From an uncultured Alphaproteobacteria bacterium (GTDB taxonomy: Bacteria > Pseudomonadota > Alphaproteobacteria > UBA7985 > CAJQQZ01), in contig CAJQQJ010000402.1 in assembly GCA_905480445.1 (NCBI GenBank), positions 1 through 13,868 on the forward strand: DNA of 13,868 bases, read 5' to 3'. Made by a program: the position numbers and the translations under genes. Below the pieces are notes generated by a model. It had not been told where the DNA came from and searched no databases. It saw only the letters and a list, made by a program, of their open reading frames with translations. Positions 7,799-13,868 of the stretch are shown in pieces (position 1 is the first letter of the stretch; each line of letters begins with the position of its first letter).

Positions 7799-9219
7799 CG
7801 ACCAAAACCAATGGCTTGAAAGCCAAGATCCTTGCGGCTGACATAGTTGACCGCAAGGATGGTGACGATGGCAAAGAGAAAACTTCCAAAAAGAACCCCG
7901 TACCAAACACCTTCGAAGCCGTAGCCTAGGTAGGTTGCGAAAAAAGGCATGGCGATCATTGGCATCAGCGACAAACGCATGATGGTGATCACCATGGTCA
8001 CCCTTGGATGCTTCAGTGCCTGCATAAAACCACCGCCCAGTGATATGAAACAGAGCGCGGGATATTCGAAGGCGACAATCCTGAGATAGGTCACGGCCTT
8101 TTCCTCGCTCTCACCACTAAGCCCAAAGAAACTGACTAGCTGGGGCGCAAAGGCGAAAATGAGAACTCCGCCCAATGTCAATATGATCAATCCCAAAGAC
8201 AGCGTTTGGCGAAAAGAACTTAAGACGCGGTCAAGCTGTTGGGCTCCCGTGTTTTGACCAACAAGAGCCATCATGGCTGTGTTTAGACCAAAGGCAGGGA
8301 GCAGGGCCATTTGTTCGATGCGTAACCCAGCAGTGAAACCGGCCGTCGCAGGTGTGCCATGGGGCTTGACGAAATAGAGCATCAAAATAAAGCCCACCGA
8401 AATCGCGCCCATGTTGATGCCAGAGGGAACCCCTTGGTTGAGGATTTGCTTGATGACGTTCCACTGCATGCGAAGGCCGCGGAAAATCATGTGTGCCCAA
8501 AGAGTTGTCTGTGACACGCGATAAAAGATGAAAACAAGCCCTAAGGCCTGAGACACAACAGTTGCCCAGCCAATGCCGGCCAATCCCATGGCAGGCACTG
8601 GACCCCAGCCGTAAATGAAGAGCGGATCCAGGGCCATGTTAAGGAATGTTGTGGCGATGGAAACAATCGAAAAAGCCACTGTATCACCGACAGCGTTCAG
8701 CGAAGAATTGAGCGCAAACATGGCAACGAAAAAGAAGTTAAACAGAATGATCGGTGTAAAATAGGTCAGTCCGGCTTGTGCCACTTCCGTCGTTGGTGCG
8801 AGCAGAGCAAAGACGCTCGGCATGAGGAATAGCCCGATTGCCACCAGACCCAGACTGGCGATCCCCGCCAGTAGCAAAGCCTGAACCAATGTTTCGCCTG
8901 CACCGGCCTCGTTCTTTGCACCGACCTGATGAGAGACCAATACGGTTGTCCCCATACCGAGGCCCATGGCGAGGGCTAGCATCATTAGGTAGATCGGGAA
9001 AGAAACACCAAGTCCCGCAACCGCCTCGTCGGATATCTTCGTGGCCCAATAGGTATCAACAACGTTGTATATAACGGTGAAAAAATACCCGACACTCGTC
9101 GGTATAGCCATGCGCAGAATGAGCGGCGCAATCGGGCCGGAGGTGAGGTTCAGTTGAGCCAAGGGAGAAATTCCTAGTGAGAGTTTGGCATCTTTGACAG
9201 AAATGGCCTGGTCTGTCAC
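7795..9219 (-). CDS. MATE family multidrug/metabolite efflux transporter
   Basis: The 474-residue membrane protein has the roughly 12 hydrophobic helices of the MATE family, arranged as two homologous halves. The first helix starts near residue 33. Family-like segments include NVVDTYWAT (52-60), GVSFP (71-75) and TTVLVSHQVGAKNEAGA (91-107). The second half contains GVPSGINMG and VGQNTGA. MATE proteins export organic cations, drugs or metabolites using a Na+ or H+ gradient; the substrate cannot be inferred. The start is a GTG with no Shine-Dalgarno but a candidate promoter placed for a leaderless mRNA. It is divergent from the cupin gene and converges on the SDR gene, sharing TTAA for both stops. 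Confidence 0.93.
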   Translation of the reverse strand: MTDQAISVKDAKLSLGISPLAQLNLTSGPIAPLILRMAIPTSVGYFFTVIYNVVDTYWATKISDEAVAGLGVSFPIYLMMLALAMGLGMGTTVLVSHQVGAKNEAGAGETLVQALLLAGIASLGLVAIGLFLMPSVFALLAPTTEVAQAGLTYFTPIILFNFFFVAMFALNSSLNAVGDTVAFSIVSIATTFLNMALDPLFIYGWGPVPAMGLAGIGWATVVSQALGLVFIFYRVSQTTLWAHMIFRGLRMQWNVIKQILNQGVPSGINMGAISVGFILMLYFVKPHGTPATAGFTAGLRIEQMALLPAFGLNTAMMALVGQNTGAQQLDRVLSSFRQTLSLGLIILTLGGVLIFAFAPQLVSFFGLSGESEEKAVTYLRIVAFEYPALCFISLGGGFMQALKHPRVTMVITIMRLSLMPMIAMPFFATYLGYGFEGVWYGVLFGSFLFAIVTILAVNYVSRKDLGFQAIGFGR

Positions 9220-9226
9220 TTATGGA

Positions 9227-9254
9227 AGTTTACTAAGCGCGAGCAAATCGTCAA
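9227..9254 (-). promoter_or_regulatory. Candidate promoter for the MATE gene
   Basis: On the minus strand, TTGACG (9254-9249) and TAAACT (9232-9227) are 16 bases apart. The GTG start codon at 9219 begins 8 bases after the -10 box, so the message would be leaderless. The -35 box overlaps the ribosome binding region of the divergent cupin gene. Confidence 0.4.
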
Positions 9255-9267
9255 AGGAATGAAGTTT

Positions 9268-9693
9268 ATGTCGAGTGTAAACAGCGATGGGGTAAGGGTC
9301 GTTAGACTTGGTGGCACCTACACCGGCCAACAGGGTTTCACTTATGGCGCTGGCGCATCAAAGGAGACCGTGGGCGCGCAAAACATCTGTATGAACCTTT
9401 TGCCGATGCCTGATGATGCCCGCGCGAAAGTTCACTATCACGACAAAATCGAAACCATAGCGCTAATGTACGAGGGTGAGTGCCATGTCTACTACGGCCA
9501 CCAGCTAGAGCACAAAGTTCATCTGGTGAAAGGTGACCAAATCTATATCCCCGGCGATGTGCCCCACGCGCCCTGCAACGACAGTGGCGCCCCTTGCACT
9601 TGGTTGGTGGTTCACTCTTCCGGCAGCGACCAAGACGGTATTGTTCTGTTGCCTGAGCTGGATAAGTTGATAGCTGAAGACCGAGGTGTTTGA
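9268..9693 (+). CDS. Cupin domain protein (single-domain)
   Basis: The 141-residue protein holds both conserved cupin motifs. Motif 1 gives H56, H58 and E62 in HYHDKIETIALMYEGE, and motif 2 gives G89, P95, H100 and N104 in GDQIYIPGDVPHAPCN. The three histidines and the glutamate are the expected metal ligands, so it can bind Fe, Mn, Zn or Ni. Small cupins act as isomerases, dioxygenases or ligand sensors, and the sequence does not say which. AAAGGA at 9253-9258 is 9 bases before the ATG at 9268. It abuts an earlier in-frame ATG at 9259, so the later start is preferred. It is divergent from the MATE gene, with a 48-base gap. Confidence 0.85.
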   Translation: MSSVNSDGVRVVRLGGTYTGQQGFTYGAGASKETVGAQNICMNLLPMPDDARAKVHYHDKIETIALMYEGECHVYYGHQLEHKVHLVKGDQIYIPGDVPHAPCNDSGAPCTWLVVHSSGSDQDGIVLLPELDKLIAEDRGV

Positions 9694-9708
9694 AACTGCG
9701 TTCTGTGA

Positions 9709-10275
9709 CTAATTGTTCGGCCAATTCCACTCAGGATCTTCAAAGTTGTCTTCAATTTTTGAATTTTCGTTGTAATCTATTGAACCGTATTTTTCGGCCA
9801 TGGTTTTTTGAAGTTTAGTAAACTCAAGTGATGGAAAATCAGGATCGCGACGCTTTTCAGAACGTAGGAATCGAATTTTCTCCAACTCAAAATAAATCAA
9901 ACCAGCAAAGTCCCTTGCTTTGGTTTTGAATTTTGCGTCAAATCTTATGCCTTCTTTCTCGGTTTTGTCGCTTTGGAATGGTGGAATTCGTTTGCCTTCA
10001 GAATTTAGTTCATAAATTTGAATTTCCACTATGTGGTGCATCGTTGTGCTTCGATGAAACTCCAATACGGTTGTAGCCTCATAGTAATCATCCATCAGCC
10101 TATGGCTTTCTTTACCTTCTAGTAACGCCAAGCAAAACTCAATTATTTCGCCAAGATAAACGGTTCCAATTGTTGTTTTAAACCCACTCCAATGGATTTC
10201 TAACGAGGATGCCTCTGTAAATCTGGTGAATCTAACATCCAATTGCTTTTCATGATTTGCTAGTGTTTTCGGCAT
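9709..10275 (-). CDS. Hypothetical protein, AT-rich orphan
   Basis: The 188-residue, highly charged soluble protein has no signal peptide or membrane helix. I recognise no family. The middle (GTVYLGEIIEFCLALLEG, near residues 37-54) looks like beta-strand plus helix, and the tail is acidic and Asn/Asp-rich, ending EDPEWNWPNN. Two sampled 60-base lines are 35% and 40% GC, while lines in the adjacent cupin gene reach 57-63%. The gene is therefore compositionally foreign and probably a recent acquisition. AAGG lies 7 bases before the ATG at 10275. It is downstream of the hydroxylase operon and behind a weak terminator, so it may be transcribed separately. Confidence 0.65.
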   Translation of the reverse strand: MPKTLANHEKQLDVRFTRFTEASSLEIHWSGFKTTIGTVYLGEIIEFCLALLEGKESHRLMDDYYEATTVLEFHRSTTMHHIVEIQIYELNSEGKRIPPFQSDKTEKEGIRFDAKFKTKARDFAGLIYFELEKIRFLRSEKRRDPDFPSLEFTKLQKTMAEKYGSIDYNENSKIEDNFEDPEWNWPNN

Positions 10276-10315
10276 CGTTTTGCCTTGTTAGCTTTCTGTT
10301 TGTCTGGTTGGCATC

Positions 10316-10345
10316 AAAAATAGTAGCGTAGTTTCCAAACTCTAC
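10316..10345 (-). terminator. Weak candidate intrinsic terminator after the DUF2783-like gene
   Basis: On the minus strand, GTAG (10345-10342) can pair with CTAC (10331-10328), with further A-T pairs inside across a small bulge. A run of five T follows at 10320-10316. The stem is short and the T-run is several bases away, so termination is probably partial at best. Confidence 0.3.
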
Positions 10346-10521
10346 TGAACCAATCCCGTTTTGCATTCCTCGATCACCTTTCGGCTTAATGCTTCATCAC
10401 TCAACTGATCAGCAAGGGCTAAGGCAACTTTGGCAAGGAAGACCTCAGACTGTTCGGGGCCGACGGTGTCAATGGCTTGCGCCAAAGCTTCAAAAACAGG
10501 TTCGAGATCGCTTTGTGTCAT
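10342..10521 (-). CDS. DUF2783-like small protein coupled to the FAD hydroxylase
   Basis: This 59-residue protein begins MTQSDLEPVFEALAQAID and ends ECKTGLVQ. The pattern of an N-terminal helix, the PEQSEVFLAKVALALADQL segment (residues 22-40) and a short C-terminal helix resembles DUF2783. That is a small protein of unknown role usually encoded beside FAD-dependent aromatic hydroxylases. I matched it from memory of the family, not by search. Its ATG overlaps the hydroxylase stop as ATGA (10521-10518), which implies translational coupling and roughly matched production. A role as an accessory or stabilising partner of the hydroxylase is inference only. Confidence 0.72.
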   Translation of the reverse strand: MTQSDLEPVFEALAQAIDTVGPEQSEVFLAKVALALADQLSDEALSRKVIEECKTGLVQ

Positions 10522-12122
10522 TTTGCTTCCACTTTCTGTCCGTGAAGCTCTGTTAAGAACGAGGTTACTTTTTCAGCCGTGACTTGGTGCCATCGTGCGG
10601 CGATATGCAGGTCAGGACGGATGAGATAGGCGGAGCCTTCCGTTGCGCCGTAGATTTCGGCGGCGGTTCCGTCAGCGGGTAAAGCCACCTGGGTCAAGTC
10701 TGTTTGCTGCAAGTCAAGCGCCTCACCAAAGATGATAAGAGTGAAGGATTGCCCCAAATGGTCTCCGAGGAAACCAGCTTCTAAAGCAACATCGCTAAAC
10801 ATGGCACCAGGCTTGGGCCCAACCTTGAAGGCTGGATCGTCAGGGGCTGTGATTGGGCTGTCGGCATAGGTATAGGGGGTCATCTGGCGCGGGTTTGCCA
10901 GCATGCCAGCACTTTTCCGCGTCAATGCAAGAGACAGTGCTGCGTCTCGTGCCACCTGCCAGCCGTGGCTGGGCGGCGTCATGAAACGCGTACTTTTTTT
11001 GGCATTGGTAAAAACGTCCAAAGTCGCACCGCGGCGCTCAGGTGTGTAGCTGTCCAGCAAAGCCTCGTGGGCTTGGCCGTTCAGAACAGAGGCTAACTTC
11101 CAACCGATATTGTGCCCATCGGCAATACCATTGTTTAAACCTCGAACCCCGAAAATGGGTACGATATGAGCGCTGTCTCCGGCGAAGAAAACACGGTTCT
11201 GGCGGTAGTCGTCTAACAGAAGCGTATTGGCAGAATAAACACTCCACCACTCAAGACCCCAGTCGCCTTCGTGGCCGATTTCTTCCAATACTGCCGACAC
11301 AGAGGCTCGAACCTTTTCTTCTCTTGTCGCCTCTTCCGCGCTCTCATCGTCACGCAATTGATAGTCAATGCGCCAGATGTTTTCGGGTTGGCGATGGATG
11401 AGTACGGTTCCACCGCGCCGGGAAAGAGGATCAAAAAGCGCTCGGCGTATAGTCGGGTAATCGTGATCCATTTGCACGTCAGCGATGACATAGCGCCCTT
11501 CGTAATTCTCGCCTTTCAGACGCAATCCTGACAGCTTGCGAATGGTACTGCGTGCGCCGTCAGCGGCAACGACCCATTGGGCGGGCAAATCGTAAGAGCC
11601 GGCACAGTCCTTAACCCTGAGTTCAACTTGCTTGGTCTCTTGTTTGAGCCCCACGACTTCACTTTGCCAACGAGCCTCAATCAAGTCTGAGCTTTCCACT
11701 GCCTGCCAAAGGAAAGCCTCGATGTACTGTTGCTCCAGGTTGTACATGGGGCGAAATTTTTGATTTGAGTCGTCTGGCATGTCGAACTCAAGAATTTTCT
11801 TTCCACGATAGAAGCTTCGCCCCTTGGTCCATCCTAGCGATTTCTCAAGAAAGGGATCGACAAGGCCTAAGCTGTCCAGGATATGGAAGCTTGAGCGGGA
11901 GACGCAGATTGCGCGGCTGCCGTCGTTGAATGTTGACTTGGCTTCAAGCAGGATCGACTTTATACCATGGCGCGCTAGCGTCAGCGCAGTGACCATCCCA
12001 ATCGGACCGGCCCCGACAATCGCAACGGATCGTAAGTGTTCAACCTCGCAACGTTTTGGCGCTTCGAAAAAAGGATAGTCGAAATAGAGTGATTCTAAAT
12101 CACCTCTGCCAGCGGGACGCAT
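10518..12122 (-). CDS. FAD-dependent monooxygenase (aromatic hydroxylase, PHBH/MhpA-like)
   Basis: This is a 534-residue class A flavoprotein monooxygenase. GAGPIG at residues 37-42 and E60 form the FAD dinucleotide-binding fold. AADGARS at 186-191 is the DG motif that contacts FAD and NAD(P)H, and GDSAHIVP at 315-322 is the GD motif binding the FAD ribityl chain. Residues after about 400 form the thioredoxin-like C-terminal domain seen in MhpA and phenol hydroxylase types. These enzymes add one oxygen atom to a phenolic ring. The substrate is not determined. GGAGAGG lies 5 bases before the ATG. The gene starts 20 bases after the sulfatase frame and overlaps the DUF2783-like gene, so it sits inside the operon. 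There is no signal peptide, so it is cytoplasmic. Confidence 0.9.
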   Translation of the reverse strand: MRPAGRGDLESLYFDYPFFEAPKRCEVEHLRSVAIVGAGPIGMVTALTLARHGIKSILLEAKSTFNDGSRAICVSRSSFHILDSLGLVDPFLEKSLGWTKGRSFYRGKKILEFDMPDDSNQKFRPMYNLEQQYIEAFLWQAVESSDLIEARWQSEVVGLKQETKQVELRVKDCAGSYDLPAQWVVAADGARSTIRKLSGLRLKGENYEGRYVIADVQMDHDYPTIRRALFDPLSRRGGTVLIHRQPENIWRIDYQLRDDESAEEATREEKVRASVSAVLEEIGHEGDWGLEWWSVYSANTLLLDDYRQNRVFFAGDSAHIVPIFGVRGLNNGIADGHNIGWKLASVLNGQAHEALLDSYTPERRGATLDVFTNAKKSTRFMTPPSHGWQVARDAALSLALTRKSAGMLANPRQMTPYTYADSPITAPDDPAFKVGPKPGAMFSDVALEAGFLGDHLGQSFTLIIFGEALDLQQTDLTQVALPADGTAAEIYGATEGSAYLIRPDLHIAARWHQVTAEKVTSFLTELHGQKVEAK

Positions 12123-12142
12123 TTGACCTCTCCTTTGATGCT

Positions 12143-13746
12143 TTAATCAACACCATCCATGCCCCATTTCTGGCGCAGGAGAGCTGCGGCTTCTGACCAG
12201 TCACGCACACCAACCGATTGGCTCCAGGCTACATGCTGATGTGACAGCCTATCGACCATGGGTTTGTTGCGAGTGCTTAAATCATTGAGTTCCGTGCGGT
12301 CCTCATCCATCTGATAAAGCTCCCAATCTTGGCCGTGGCGCTTGACGAGTTTCCATTCGCCATCGCGAACAGCCATATTGCCCTCATGCTCCCAATAAAT
12401 CGGCTGCTCCCGTTGCCAATCCTTACCAGCTAACAAAGACAAGAGGGAGACACCGTCCAGGGGTTGAATTTCGTGACCGCCGACCTGGTCGGGGTAGGAC
12501 GAACCAGTAGCTTCGAGGATCGTTGGCAGAATATCAACCACATGGGTTGCTTCATGTCGAACGCCTTGAGCTTCTCTGGCCATTGAACGATCAGCGGCGT
12601 GGAAATACCACCTTCATGAACCCAGTGCTTGAACAGGCGAAATGGGGCGTTGGAGGCATTGGCCCAAGGAAGGTCATAGGACTGAAAGGTATCCGCCCCG
12701 CCGGGTCTAACGTCGGGCCTGTTGCCCATGGTCACCTGGATGCCGTTGTGAGTGGTGGTGGGGTAAAACTGCGCCCAGCCGTCTTCCGCCATAAACTCAG
12801 CACAGCCGCCGTTGTCGGACAGAAAAAGAATGAGCGTGTTGTCTTCGATCTCAAGCTTTCGCAAACTGTCGAGCACTCGCCCGATGCCTTGATCCATACG
12901 ATCAACCATTGCAGCATAGGTTGCCATCTTGGCGGCTTCCCAGTCTTTGTGCTCGATGGATTCCCAGGGCGGAGCGTCTTCGTCTCTGGGAGAAATATCC
13001 CTGGGGTTTAGCACCATCTTGCGGCCGTTCATCTCTTCATGGCGAGCAGTACGAATGGCGTCCCAACCTTTGTCATAAACACCATCATACTTGGCGCAGT
13101 CTTCCGGATGGGCATGCAAGGGCCAATGGGGTGCAGTGTAGGCGAGGTAGAGAAAAAAGGGCTCTTCTTCCTTGGCGTTATCCTCAATCATCGTCACGGC
13201 TTTTTCAGAGATCGCGTCCGTTAGATGAAAATCGTCATCATAGATTTCAATACGGCCGTCATCTTCCATCAAGTAATGCGGAGAAAAGAAGGAACAGGCA
13301 CCGTCATGAATACCAAAAAAGCGATCAAAACCGCGTTGTTTGGCGGTCGGGTGTTTTATGTCGCCCGGTGTCCAGTCGTCATATTCTCTGGGGCCAAATT
13401 CTCCGCCGACATGCCATTTACCAGACATGAGTGTTCTATAGCCATTGAGACGTAAGACTTCGGCGATTGTCGCTGAATCGTTTCTAAGAAAACCTTGGTA
13501 GGCCGGACTACCAAAGTCGGCTGTCATATGGCCAATGCCTGCTTTGTGTGGGTAAAGGCCAGTTAGAAGAGAGGCGCGCGTTGGGCAACAGCGGGCACAA
13601 TTGTACATGGCCGATAGAGCCGACCCCTTCGCCATCATCCCATCTATATTGGGTGTTTTGATCTCGGAGCCAAAGCAGCCAATATCTGCAAAGCCCATGT
13701 CATCCGCTAGAATCAAAATGACATTAGGTTTTGCAGATTTAGTCAC
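12143..13746 (-). pseudogene. Sulfatase (arylsulfatase-type), frameshifted
   Basis: Two overlapping frames make up one sulfatase of about 534 residues. The first (13746 to about 12562, GTG start with AGGA upstream) carries the whole active site. That comprises D15 and D16, the CxPxR formylglycine site C53-C54-P55-T56-R57, K110 and H112, H207, D311 and N312, and K373. It stays on track through QWPEKLKA (388-395), then degenerates and stops at 12430. The second frame continues with RHEATHVVDILPTILE and reaches the normal C-terminal region, ending at 12143. Adding one base near 12562 (for example G, giving KAVRHEATHVV) restores the protein. There is no signal peptide, so it would be cytoplasmic and need formylglycine maturation. 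It may be a true pseudogene or a base error. It follows the GNAT gene by one base. Confidence 0.85.
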
Positions 13747-13747
13747 C

Positions 13748-13868
13748 TTACTTTTCCTGTGGCGACGGTGCGATCACTGACATGATTTTCTGAGATCGCC
13801 ATTTGCCATCTTTTTTGACGGATTCTCGTAGGATCCCTTCAGGATGAAACCCAACTTTGCGGTAAAGT
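13748..13868 (-). CDS. C-terminal fragment of a GNAT family acetyltransferase
   Basis: The last 39 residues of a leftward gene are visible before TAA at 13750-13748. LYRKVGFHPEGILRE followed by DGKWRS and KIMSVIAP is the usual end of RimJ/RimL-type GNAT N-acetyltransferases, covering the final helix and the beta-6/beta-7 strands that follow the acetyl-CoA loop. The catalytic core lies outside the window. Its stop is one base from the sulfatase GTG, and the sulfatase binding site AGGA lies inside this gene, which suggests a shared transcript. The acetylated substrate is unknown. Confidence 0.7.
   Translation of the reverse strand, partial: LYRKVGFHPEGILRESVKKDGKWRSQKIMSVIAPSPQEK

Noticed and set aside
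11042..11401. Rightward open frame opposite the FAD monooxygenase gene
   Set aside because: It overlaps the conserved GD-motif region on the other strand and has no recognisable protein features.
12555..12570. Programmed -1 ribosomal frameshift as the explanation of the split sulfatase
   Set aside because: The switch point reads AAG GCG TTC, with no X-XXY-YYZ slippery heptamer. Sulfatases are not known to use recoding here.
12523..13430. Rightward open frames opposite the sulfatase
   Set aside because: They are shadows of the sulfatase coding sequence, with no binding sites or motifs.

Overview
The window looks like ordinary chromosome of a moderate-GC alphaproteobacterium, possibly marine. 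The class I lysyl-tRNA synthetase, the DinG-type helicase lacking an exonuclease domain, and the gene style all fit, but I cannot name a genus. There is no rRNA, tRNA, CRISPR array or complete mobile element. Nearly every base is coding, and several neighbouring genes meet tail to tail with stop codons that physically overlap.

Left part (1-1529). The first 79 bases hold the start of a leftward gene, possibly a transposase. Bases 80-221 show no convincing feature. A leftward TerB-like protein (222-626) is divergent from an AT-richer SAM-dependent methyltransferase (731-1522). A perfect 10-bp palindrome lies between the two.

Housekeeping block (1530-6577). A large DinG/XPD-type iron-sulfur helicase reads leftward, divergent from lysS. 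lysS ends at a strong intrinsic terminator and is followed by an O6-alkylguanine-DNA alkyltransferase (ogt).

Middle block (6574-9693). This holds a small secreted protein or lipoprotein, an SDR-fold protein lacking the catalytic Tyr and Lys, a MATE exporter and a divergent cupin. The SDR gene is preceded by two adjacent palindromes next to a candidate promoter.

Right block (9709-13868, all leftward). The order of transcription is GNAT acetyltransferase (partial), cytoplasmic-type sulfatase, FAD-dependent aromatic-type hydroxylase, then a 59-residue DUF2783-like protein that overlaps the hydroxylase by ATGA. Spacings of 1 and 20 bases and a 4-base overlap suggest one operon. A plausible but unproven role is removal of sulfate from an aryl sulfate ester followed by ring hydroxylation. 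The sulfatase reading frame is broken by an apparent one-base loss near 12560, so the pathway is either decaying or the base call is wrong. Downstream of a weak terminator lies an AT-rich orphan gene (9709-10275).

The most interesting points are the broken sulfatase in its operon, the unlisted DUF2783-like gene, the SDR without its catalytic dyad behind a palindromic operator-like site, and several divergent genes whose candidate promoters predict leaderless mRNAs. I see no clear evidence of a wholly new system.
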